DNA from: JBOGUF01 sp050696075
GTDB taxonomy: Bacteria > Chloroflexota > Chloroflexia > Thermomicrobiales > UBA6265
Reading direction: 5' to 3'
DNA: 6,587 nt
Assembly: GCA_050696075.1 (NCBI GenBank)
Contig: JBOGUF010000077.1
Span: 1-6,587 of the forward strand
Shown here: positions 1 to 5,218 of the stretch, one piece after another
Numbering within the stretch: position 1 is the first letter of the stretch
Layout: each line of letters starts with the position of its first letter
Notes under the pieces: generated by a model
The model's input: only the letters and a program-made list of their open reading frames with translations
Database searches by the model: none
Told to the model about the DNA's origin: nothing
Made by a program: the position numbers and the translations under genes

Positions 1-153
1 TCACTGCTGGTTGGCTTCCTCGACCGCGGGTCCATCGTCCGCTCCCTCCGTCGTGCGCGCCCTGTGGCAGCACAAGCTTGAGCATGCGGCGGCAAGTCTA
101 CCTTTCGATGACAGCTTGCCGCGCCCCTATCACGGCAGATTTGCGGCGATCGC
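1..153. other. Non-coding stretch downstream of the VOC operon
   Basis: This lies downstream of the second VOC gene and I find no gene in it. The TGA-like triplet at 1-3 on the minus strand closes a short open frame, but that frame is stopped again at 127-129 and has no ATG or GTG. The only structure is an 8-bp inverted repeat (89-96 with 115-122, arms GCGGCAAG/CTTGCCGC) around an 18-nt loop. It has no T-run on either side, so it is at best a weak 3'-end hairpin for the VOC transcript. Confidence 0.5.
89..122 (-). terminator. Weak hairpin after the VOC operon, possible 3' end
   Basis: A perfect 8-bp inverted repeat (89-96 and 115-122) with an 18-nt loop lies about 32 bases after the stop codon of the last VOC gene. 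Its position suits a transcript end. The long loop and missing U-tract make it a poor intrinsic terminator, so it may only mark a processed or Rho-dependent 3' end, or be chance. Confidence 0.2.
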
Positions 154-936
154 CTACAAGTCCGGCGGCGGCTCGTGGAGGGCGAAGATCGCGCCGGTCG
201 GATCGGCGACGCCACAGAAGCGGCCGGAGTCCGGAATCGCGATGATGCCCACCACCTGCGACCCGCCGAGCCGCTTGACCCGATCCAGCGTCGCTTCGAT
301 GTTGGCGACGCGGACATAGACGGCCCAGGTCGAGGCTGGCACATCGTTCGGTTTGCGGAACAAACCGGCCGCCCACCGTTCGCCGCTCGTGAAGATCGTG
401 TGCTGCCGTCCGGTGATCTCGGCCGGTTCGGCACCCCAGCCGACAACGTCGGCGTAGAAGTCGGTCATGTCGCCCGGATCGGCCGTGGCGAGATCGTGCC
501 AGCAGATGCCGCCCGGCACGACCTCCGACTGTTCGACGTCGGGCGCGTCGTCCACATTGCCGGCCAGGGCGAAGCGCGCGCCCGTGGGGTCGGCAAGGAT
601 GCTGAACCGGCCGACGTCGACCAGGTCGAAGGGCGGGGTGATGATGCGGCCACCGAGCCGCGCGGCCGTCGCGACCGCGAGGTCGACGTCGGGCACGGAG
701 ATGGAGCAGAGCCAGTGCGAGGGCGCCCCGTCCTGGTCGGCGGTCAGTTGCGAAACGCCGCCGAAGGCGCGCCCATCGTGGCTGAAGAGGTGAGCCGTGC
801 GGCCGCCGATCTGGTCCGGGGCGATGCGCCAGCCGAAGAGTTCGGTATAGAAGGCGACCGCCTTGCCGAAATCAGTGGTGCGCAGGTCGTGCCAGACGAA
901 CCGCCCGGTGGCGGTTGCGACCGTCATCACGCTCAT
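154..936 (-). CDS. VOC family protein with two glyoxalase-like domains (downstream paralogue)
   Basis: This 260-residue cytosolic protein is built of two vicinal-oxygen-chelate (glyoxalase/bleomycin-resistance/dioxygenase fold) modules, at about residues 11-126 and 141-256. Each starts with a G-x-F/I-x-W-H-D-L strand, has a D-F/V-x-A-x-F-Y-like helix and FGW/VGW, and closes with GRF...DPTGA.FAL. The architecture resembles the actinobacterial two-domain VOC group that includes the mycobacterial antigen Rv0577/Cfp30B; the substrate is unknown. At the position where metal-dependent VOC enzymes carry the C-terminal glutamate ligand, both modules have alanine (FAL), so classical glyoxalase I chemistry is unlikely. 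Histidines at 16 and 147 (WHDL) remain. The ATG at 936 is chosen because AGGAG lies 6 bases upstream; the same frame is open to 1122 but that part overlaps the previous gene. It is second in a two-gene operon with its paralogue. Family assignment is secure; function is not. Confidence 0.93.
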   Translation of the reverse strand: MSVMTVATATGRFVWHDLRTTDFGKAVAFYTELFGWRIAPDQIGGRTAHLFSHDGRAFGGVSQLTADQDGAPSHWLCSISVPDVDLAVATAARLGGRIITPPFDLVDVGRFSILADPTGARFALAGNVDDAPDVEQSEVVPGGICWHDLATADPGDMTDFYADVVGWGAEPAEITGRQHTIFTSGERWAAGLFRKPNDVPASTWAVYVRVANIEATLDRVKRLGGSQVVGIIAIPDSGRFCGVADPTGAIFALHEPPPDL

Positions 937-942
937 CGTTTG

Positions 943-947
943 CTCCT
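943..947 (-). promoter_or_regulatory. Ribosome binding site of the downstream VOC gene
   Basis: AGGAG on the minus strand lies 6 bases before the ATG at 936. It decides the start: the reading frame stays open for another 62 codons upstream, but those codons run back across the hairpin and into the preceding gene. Confidence 0.8.
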
Positions 948-958
948 GGCGCGAAGAG

Positions 959-989
959 GGCGGGGGGACGACGGACCACGCCCCCCGCC
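959..989 (-). repeat. GC hairpin between the two VOC genes
   Basis: A perfect 9-bp inverted repeat (GGCGGGGGG at 959-967 against CCCCCCGCC at 981-989) with a 13-nt loop sits in the 73-bp gap between the tandem VOC genes. It starts about 20 bases after the first stop and ends about 11 bases before the next Shine-Dalgarno. The sequence after it on the minus strand is CTCTTCG rather than a T-run, so it is not a convincing intrinsic terminator. It may protect the upstream message from decay or lower expression of the second gene. Confidence 0.55.
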
Positions 990-1009
990 AGGCGTTGCGG
1001 TGATCGACC

Positions 1010-1792
1010 CTACGCCGCGGGCACCTGGTGCAAGGCAAAGAGAGCCCCAGTCGAGTCCGTGGCCCACGACATCCGACCGATGGTCGGGACGTCGATGACT
1101 TCGCCGACCGGCGTTCCGCCAAGTTCCGTCACCTTGGCCAGCGACTCATCGAGGTTGGCCACGCGGTAGTAAATGAGCCAGGCCGACATCGGCAGTTCGT
1201 CCGGCTTCTGCCAGACGCCGGCTTCCTCCGTCTCGCCGCGCTTGAAGAGGGAATAGGGCGGGCCGTCGCCGATGGTCATCGAACCGAGTTCGTAGCCGAT
1301 GAGGTTGGTGTAAAACGCCGTCGCCGCTTCCACGTCGGAGGTCAGCAACTCATTCCAGGAGATGCCGCCCACCGGCGCCACGCCGTTGGTTTCCGGCAGT
1401 GCGTCTCCGGCGGCGTCCTGGAACGGCTGGAAGACGGCGCCCGTCGGGTCGGCCGCGACCGCAAAGCGGCCGACCTCAGGGATGTCGGTCGGCTGGAGAT
1501 GCACCTGGCCGCCGAGCTCGGTCACCTTGGCCACCGTCTCGTCGACGTTCGGCACGGCAATATAGGAGACCCAATGTGGGGGGATGCCCTGACCGGCGGC
1601 GACCTCATTGATGTCCACGATGCCGCCGAAGCCCGTCTTGCCGTTGTGCAGCATCCGGTAGGTGAAGCCCCCCATGTCCTCGGGTTTGACCGTCCAGCCA
1701 AAGAGCCCAGAATAAAAGGCCTCCGCCTCTTCCGGGTCCGTCGTCATCAGATCACGCCAAACAAACCGACCGTTCTGGCTCGTTTCGCTCAT
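1010..1792 (-). CDS. VOC family protein with two glyoxalase-like domains (upstream paralogue)
   Basis: This 260-residue protein has the same length and layout as its downstream neighbour: VOC modules at about residues 8-125 and 141-256, with GRFVWRDLMTTD, AFYSGLFGW, PHWVSYIAVP and GRF..AADPTGAVF in the first, and GGISWNELLTSD, AFYTNLIGY and DSTGALFALH in the second. The WHDL histidines of the neighbour are Arg13 and Asn147 here, and the usual metal-binding glutamate near the end of each module is Gln or Ala, so a metal-dependent glyoxalase role is doubtful. It may be a ligand-binding protein or an enzyme of the Rv0577-like group (family resemblance, not proof). An in-frame ATG at 1804 is rejected because the AAGGAG element directly abuts it; the ATG at 1792 has GGAG 6 bases upstream, matching the neighbour's ATGAGC start. 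It is the first gene after the promoter at 1834-1861. Divergent tandem duplication is the likely origin of the pair. Confidence 0.93.
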   Translation of the reverse strand: MSETSQNGRFVWRDLMTTDPEEAEAFYSGLFGWTVKPEDMGGFTYRMLHNGKTGFGGIVDINEVAAGQGIPPHWVSYIAVPNVDETVAKVTELGGQVHLQPTDIPEVGRFAVAADPTGAVFQPFQDAAGDALPETNGVAPVGGISWNELLTSDVEAATAFYTNLIGYELGSMTIGDGPPYSLFKRGETEEAGVWQKPDELPMSAWLIYYRVANLDESLAKVTELGGTPVGEVIDVPTIGRMSWATDSTGALFALHQVPAA

Positions 1793-1798
1793 CGTCCG

Positions 1799-1810
1799 CT
1801 CCATCTCCTT
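1799..1810 (-). promoter_or_regulatory. Ribosome binding region of the upstream VOC gene
   Basis: On the minus strand AAGGAG (1810-1805) is followed by ATGGAG. The second GGAG (1802-1799) stands 6 bases before the ATG at 1792. The ATG at 1804 follows AAGGAG with no spacer and cannot be served by it, so 1792 is the better start. Confidence 0.7.
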
Positions 1811-1825
1811 CAGTCATTGAGGCGA

Positions 1826-1842
1826 CTGTACGTATAGTACAG
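1826..1842. promoter_or_regulatory. Putative repressor operator, 17-bp palindrome over the -10 box
   Basis: CTGTAC-GTATA-GTACAG is a perfect 6-bp inverted repeat with a 5-bp AT-rich centre. It covers the -10 box and the expected transcription start of the VOC operon. Two-fold symmetry in this position is typical of operators for small dimeric repressors (TetR, ArsR, MarR and similar families). No regulator gene is in the window, so the cognate protein is unknown. The two half-sites cannot be assigned to a family from sequence alone. Confidence 0.6.
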
Positions 1843-1861
1843 GCGTTCGCCTATTTGTCAA
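1834..1861 (-). promoter_or_regulatory. Sigma-70-type promoter of the VOC operon
   Basis: On the minus strand a perfect TTGACA -35 box (1861-1856) is separated by 16 bases from TACTAT (1839-1834), which matches the -10 consensus at 4 of 6 positions. The predicted start near 1827 gives a leader of about 35 bases before the ATG at 1792. An alternative -10, TATACG, would need a 19-base spacer. The -10 lies inside the palindrome at 1826-1842, which implies control by a repressor. Confidence 0.65.
1841..1852. repeat. Second small palindrome in the promoter spacer
   Basis: AGGCG-TT-CGCCT is a perfect 5-bp inverted repeat between the -35 and -10 boxes, adjoining the larger palindrome. It contains a GGCGTTC heptamer (1842-1848), the same unit that builds the long hairpin at 1868-1939. 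It could be a second protein site or simply another copy of that repeat. Confidence 0.4.
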
Positions 1862-1867
1862 GGGGGC

Positions 1868-1939
1868 AACGGCGTTCGGCGTTCGGCGTTCGGAGAAAGA
1901 CGCGCGTCGAACGCCGAACCACGAACCGCGAACGCCGTT
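1868..1939. repeat. Long imperfect hairpin made of GGCGTTC heptamers
   Basis: An outer 11-bp stem (1868-1878 with 1929-1939) and an inner 12-bp stem (1881-1892 with 1908-1919) enclose a 15-nt loop, with an internal loop of 2 and 9 bases between the stems. The left arm contains three tandem GGCGTTC units (1871-1891); the right arm has GAACGCC at 1909-1915 and 1930-1936. The structure begins on the chrA stop codon and ends 6 bases before the -35 box of the VOC promoter, so it separates the two operons. It may act as a 3'-end stabiliser or terminator-like barrier, but no T-run follows on either strand. A dispersed REP-like repeat is equally possible. Confidence 0.65.
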
Positions 1940-3102
1940 CAACCAGCGATCTGCCAGTAAACGATGCCGATGATGCCGCCGCCGACGACCAACCAGGCCG
2001 AATTGATCTTGTACCGGATTAGCAAAAGAGCCGCGGCGGCGGCCAACAGCGCCGTCAGCCAGTCGACGACAGCGTCTTTGCCCAATTGCCAGGCGACCGC
2101 CGCCATCAGGCCGAGCGCCGCCACGTTGACCCCGTCCAGCAGTGCCGAGGTCCACGGAGAGCGGCGCAGGCGCGGCACCAGCGGGCGGAGGATGGCGACG
2201 AAGAGGAATGAGGGCAGGAAGATGCCGACGGTCGCTAGGATCGCGCCCGGAAAGCCGGCGACGACGTAGCCGACGAAGGTGGCCGTCGTGAAGACCGGCC
2301 CCGGCGTGAACTGGCCGATCGCCACCGCGTCGAGCAGCTGCTGGTCGGTCAGCCAGCCGTAGCGAACGACGAAATCATTACGCAGGAAGGCGAGCAGCAC
2401 GTAGCCGCTGCCGTAGAGAACCGAGCCGATCTTCAAGAACAGCAAGAAGAGCGTCAGCAGGCTGACCGATTGCCCATTGGCCGCCACTGCCAATGCGGGC
2501 AGCGGCAGGCCGACAAAAGGAGCCAGGCTGGCGACGGGCGGCCGGCGCACCCGCCGCCCGGTCTCGATCAGCAGCACGAGCAACGCCCCGCCGAAGAGGA
2601 TCACCAATTCGTTCCCGCCCAGCAGATAGAGCGCCAGCGCGCCGGCCCCAACCGCGGCCAGCAGCGGCCCCTTCACTGCCGTTCTGAGCAGACCCCACAG
2701 CGCCTGCCCGACGACGGCGATGATCACCGGCTTGATCCCGTAGAGCAGCCACTCCGCCTCGGTCGTCGTGCCGTAGCGCACATATGCCCAGGCAAAGGCG
2801 AGCACCATCACGGCCGCCGGCAAGATGAAGAGCGTCCCGGCCACGAACAAGCCGCGCCACCCGGCGCGCAGGTAGCCGGTATGGATCACCATCTCGGTCG
2901 AGTTCGGGCCGGGGATCAGGTTCGTCGCGCCGACGAGATCGAGGAAATACTGGTCGCTCACCCACCGCCGCCGGGTCACCACCTCCTCGCGCAGCATGGC
3001 GATGTGCGCGGCCGGCCCCCCAAACGCGGTGCAACCGAGCTTCAGCGCGACCTTGGCCACCTCGGCGACGGAGCCGTCTCTGGTGGCGGGCAGGTCGGCC
3101 AT
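1939..3102 (-). CDS. chrA: Chromate transporter family protein (ChrA-like, two-domain)
   Basis: This 387-residue inner-membrane protein has the usual size of the long-chain CHR family, which is two homologous halves fused. The first half (about 13-180) carries LGCTAFGGPAAHIAMLREE (22-40), QYFLDLVGATNLIPGPNSTE (51-70) and the GYLRAGWRG turn. The second half (about 213-387) repeats the pattern as KIGSVLYGSGYVLLAFLRND (224-243), LLDAVAIGQFTPGPVFTTAT (256-275) and GFPGAILATVGIFLPSF. About ten or more hydrophobic segments are visible. Characterised members export chromate using proton motive force and give resistance; many homologues are untested, so the substrate here is an inference. The ATG at 3102 shares its A with the TGA of the upstream permease, which indicates translational coupling; only a weak GAGG lies about 13 bases upstream. 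An open frame continues further upstream, but it is out of frame with and inside the permease gene and is spurious. A lone chrA behind a sugar-type importer is unusual. Confidence 0.93.
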   Translation of the reverse strand: MADLPATRDGSVAEVAKVALKLGCTAFGGPAAHIAMLREEVVTRRRWVSDQYFLDLVGATNLIPGPNSTEMVIHTGYLRAGWRGLFVAGTLFILPAAVMVLAFAWAYVRYGTTTEAEWLLYGIKPVIIAVVGQALWGLLRTAVKGPLLAAVGAGALALYLLGGNELVILFGGALLVLLIETGRRVRRPPVASLAPFVGLPLPALAVAANGQSVSLLTLFLLFLKIGSVLYGSGYVLLAFLRNDFVVRYGWLTDQQLLDAVAIGQFTPGPVFTTATFVGYVVAGFPGAILATVGIFLPSFLFVAILRPLVPRLRRSPWTSALLDGVNVAALGLMAAVAWQLGKDAVVDWLTALLAAAAALLLIRYKINSAWLVVGGGIIGIVYWQIAG

Positions 3103-4019
3103 CAACTGAGCTGCGCCTCGGAGCGGTGATAGAGCCGGAGGTAGACGAAGGAGGCGGTGGCGACCAGGATTGCCATCACGATCGCCAGCGCCGAGGCGAG
3201 GCCGAGGTTCTCCTGCCCGAAGGCGAGACGCCGGATCTCGACCGGCACCGTCGTCGTCGCCCCCAACGGGCCGCCAAAGGCGAGCAGGTAGATGACGTCG
3301 AAGTCGTTGACGGTCCAGATGGTGCGCAGCAGGAGCGCGATCAGCAAGACCGGTCGCAGCCAGGGGAAGATGACGTCGCGGAACGATTGCAGGGGGTTCG
3401 CGCCGTCGATCCGCGCCGCCTCGGTCAAATCGCGCGGCACGGTCTGCAACCGCGCCAGCAGTACGATCACCATGAACGGGGTGTACTTCCAGCAATTGAC
3501 GATGGTGACGGTGAGCAGAGCGATGTCCGGGTCGGCCAGGAAAAGGATCGGTTGGTCGACGCCGGGCACCTTTTGCCAAAGATAGTTGGCGATGCCGGTC
3601 AGGTCGTTGAAGGTGAAGCGGAAGATCGTCGCCACCACGATCGCCGGCACCATGTACGGGAACAAAACCAAGCCCCGCGCCGCGTCCTGCCCGCGCAGCT
3701 TCGCATTGAGCACCAGCGCGATCACCAGACCGAGCACCGTCTGCACGACGACGTTGGTCACCGTCCAGATCAGCGTGCGGTAGAAGGCGTTGCGGATACT
3801 CTCCTCCTGCCAGATCCGCCGGTAGTTGTCGAAACCGACGAACTCCTCGGCCCGGGTGGCGAGCGGGATTCGGTAGAAGCTGTCCCAGGCCGCCTGGATC
3901 ACCGGGTAGACGGAGAAGAGCAGCAGCAGGATCGCCGTCGGCAACACCAGCAAGAGCGCCAACTGCTTGTCGCTCAAGCCCGATCCGCCTACGCGTTCGG
4001 TGGTCGCCCGCGTCGCCAT
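3102..4019 (-). CDS. ABC importer inner-membrane permease, MalF/UgpA type
   Basis: This 305-residue protein is one of the two transmembrane subunits of a carbohydrate-type (CUT1-like) ABC importer. The first membrane segment is at about 19-41 (LALLLVLPTAILLLLFSVYP), as is typical of MalF/UgpA-type proteins, followed by further segments near 85-105, 114-136, 167-190, 222-245 and 276-296. The cytoplasmic EAA loop that contacts the ATPase is at about 200-223, with EAARIDGANPLQSFRDVIFP containing the conserved E-A-A...D-G-A core. The ATG at 4019 lies 2 bases after the TAG of the MalG-type gene; AGGG 5 bases upstream overlaps that gene's end. Its own stop overlaps the chrA start. The transported solute cannot be read from the permease alone; sugars, sugar alcohols or glycerol phosphates are family possibilities. 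Confidence 0.94.
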   Translation of the reverse strand: MATRATTERVGGSGLSDKQLALLLVLPTAILLLLFSVYPVIQAAWDSFYRIPLATRAEEFVGFDNYRRIWQEESIRNAFYRTLIWTVTNVVVQTVLGLVIALVLNAKLRGQDAARGLVLFPYMVPAIVVATIFRFTFNDLTGIANYLWQKVPGVDQPILFLADPDIALLTVTIVNCWKYTPFMVIVLLARLQTVPRDLTEAARIDGANPLQSFRDVIFPWLRPVLLIALLLRTIWTVNDFDVIYLLAFGGPLGATTTVPVEIRRLAFGQENLGLASALAIVMAILVATASFVYLRLYHRSEAQLS

Positions 4020-4021
4020 GT

Positions 4022-4927
4022 CTACCCTTTCACCGCGCCCTCGCCCAGCCCGCCGACGAGCTGCCGCTGGACGATGATGAAGAGGACGATCACCGGCGCC
4101 ACCACGATCACCGACCCCGCCATCAGCAGCCCCCAGGAGTAGACGCCGGTCTGGTCGAGCAACAGCGCCAGGCCGGGACTGAGGGTCACTTTGTCCGGCG
4201 AGGTCATCAGGGTCGAGGCGAAGAGGTATTCGCTCCAGGCGGCGTTGAAGGTGAAGACCCCGGTCGAGATCACCCCCGGCACCGCCTGCGGCACGACGAC
4301 GTGGCGGAAGGCCTGAAAGCGCGTCGCACCGTCGACCATCGCCGCCTGCTCGATCTCGAGCGAGATGCCGTTGATGTAAGAGCGCAGCACCCAGAGGGCA
4401 AAGGGGAGCAGCGTCGCCGTGTAGAGGAGCACCAGCGCGAAGAGGTTGTTGGTCAAATCGAGCCGGCTGATGATGCGGGCGATCGGGACAAGCAGCAGGA
4501 TCGGCGGGATCATGTAAGCGAAAAGTGAAATCTCGCCGACGCCGCGCAGGAAGGAAAAGCGGAAGCGGCTCAGGGCATAGGCGGCGGTCAGGCCGGCGGC
4601 GAGGGTCGCCGCCGTCGTCGCCGTCGCCACCAGCATGCTATTGCGGAGATAGGTCGCGAACCGCGAGATCTCGAAGAGCGTCTGGTATGCCTGGAACGTC
4701 CACGACTCCGGCAGGATCGTCGGCGGGTAGGCGATGATCTCCGAATCGGGCTTCAGCGACGTGATGATCATCCAAACCAGCGGCGCCGTCATCACCACGA
4801 CGATGAGGATCAGCAGCACGTACTGCCCAGCCCGTCCGATGCGCGCGCCAGTACGCCGCCGCCGCGGCCAGCGCAGAACAGCGTCGTCAATCGTGGATGT
4901 TATGTCGCGTTGCAACGTACGATTCAC
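4022..4927 (-). CDS. ABC importer inner-membrane permease, MalG type
   Basis: This 301-residue partner permease has its first membrane segment at about 35-57 (QYVLLILIVVVMTAPLVWMI) followed by TSLKPDSEI, a hallmark of MalG-like subunits. The EAA loop is at about 193-218 (EQAAMVDGATRFQAFRHVVVPQ), and the tail VGGLGEGAVKG is the typical MalG-family C-terminus. I choose the GTG at 4927: GAGG lies 7 bases upstream and the protein then has a normal length. The frame is open back to an ATG at 5035, but those 36 codons are translated from the GC-rich repeat (residues such as RRGGTRA and GAGPAP) and are almost certainly not protein. A TTG at 4915 is a further alternative. It pairs with the MalF-type gene downstream to form the channel. 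Confidence 0.92.
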   Translation of the reverse strand: MNRTLQRDITSTIDDAVLRWPRRRRTGARIGRAGQYVLLILIVVVMTAPLVWMIITSLKPDSEIIAYPPTILPESWTFQAYQTLFEISRFATYLRNSMLVATATTAATLAAGLTAAYALSRFRFSFLRGVGEISLFAYMIPPILLLVPIARIISRLDLTNNLFALVLLYTATLLPFALWVLRSYINGISLEIEQAAMVDGATRFQAFRHVVVPQAVPGVISTGVFTFNAAWSEYLFASTLMTSPDKVTLSPGLALLLDQTGVYSWGLLMAGSVIVVAPVIVLFIIVQRQLVGGLGEGAVKG

Positions 4928-4934
4928 ACACGCG

Positions 4935-4938
4935 CCTC
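4935..4938 (-). promoter_or_regulatory. Shine-Dalgarno deciding the MalG-type start
   Basis: GAGG on the minus strand lies 7 bases before the GTG at 4927. It sits on the very edge of the repeat element, whose first unit begins at 4938, so the repeat may supply part of the ribosome site. Confidence 0.5.
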
Positions 4939-5190
4939 GTCGTCGGGGCGGGACCCGCGCCGCAATTCCGCGCCGGTCCGTCGTCGGGGCGGGACCCGCG
5001 CCCGCCCGTCGCCCGAAGCGCGACATGCCGCGCACGCGGCCATTTGCGCATTCGCCAGCGGGACGGTCGGTTGTGGCATACCGTCCCGGTCGGCATACCC
5101 AAATCGGCCGTTCGCCGATGGGATTCGCCCCGCGGGCGATGCGCGGCTGCGCCGCGCGGGAGGGCGCGGGTCCCTCCCCTACGACGACGG
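4938..5190. repeat. Structured GC-rich repeat element with inverted ends
   Basis: This fills most of the 291-bp gap between the binding-protein stop and the permease start and I see no gene in it. Two identical 24-base units (4938-4961 and 4979-5002, core GGGGCGGGACCCGCGCC) stand 41 bases apart. A third, inverted copy with a 2-base insertion and one substitution closes the right end (5162-5190). Between them lie perfect hairpins: 5027-5040 (6-bp stem), 5059-5088 (9-bp stem, 12-nt loop), 5103-5119 (6-bp stem, 5-nt loop) and 5141-5157 (7-bp stem, TGC loop), plus the direct repeat GGCATACC at 5075 and 5092. No transposase or clear target duplication is visible. It may be a non-autonomous, MITE- or REP-like element; in situ it could also attenuate permease expression relative to the binding protein. 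Confidence 0.7.
5059..5088. repeat. Strongest internal hairpin of the repeat element
   Basis: CGGGACGGT (5059-5067) and ACCGTCCCG (5080-5088) form a perfect 9-bp stem with a 12-nt loop. It is the best single RNA hairpin in the gap between the binding-protein and permease genes, and a candidate for blocking 3'-exonuclease decay of the binding-protein message. No T-run follows it on the minus strand. Confidence 0.5.
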
Positions 5191-5218
5191 GCGAGCGCGA
5201 ATCCCGGCCCGGCGACGA

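Noticed and set aside
1..126. Possible C-terminus of another minus-strand gene ending at the TGA at 1-3
   Set aside because: The frame is closed by TAG at 127-129 and has no ATG or GTG, so it could encode at most about 40 residues without a plausible start; a Cys/Arg-rich stretch also argues against it.
175..1098. Long plus-strand open frame opposite the VOC genes
   Set aside because: It is antisense to two clearly conserved VOC genes and its translation is Arg/Gly/Asp-rich with no recognisable fold, a normal shadow in GC-rich DNA.
937..1122. Upstream extension of the downstream VOC frame
   Set aside because: It crosses the intercistronic hairpin and overlaps the preceding gene, is Arg/Pro/Ser-rich, and a good Shine-Dalgarno serves the ATG at 936.
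3103..3579. N-terminal extension of the ChrA frame
   Set aside because: It lies in another frame of the MalF-type permease gene, reads as low-complexity Arg/Pro/His-rich peptide, and the 387-residue form from 3102 already has full family length.
4938..5190. CRISPR-like array because of the regularly spaced 24-base units
   Set aside because: Only two direct copies exist with a 17-base gap, the third is inverted, and no cas genes or further repeats are present.
4928..5218. Internal promoter for the permease genes in the gap
   Set aside because: I could find no -35/-10 pair on the minus strand; the region is almost uniformly GC-rich.
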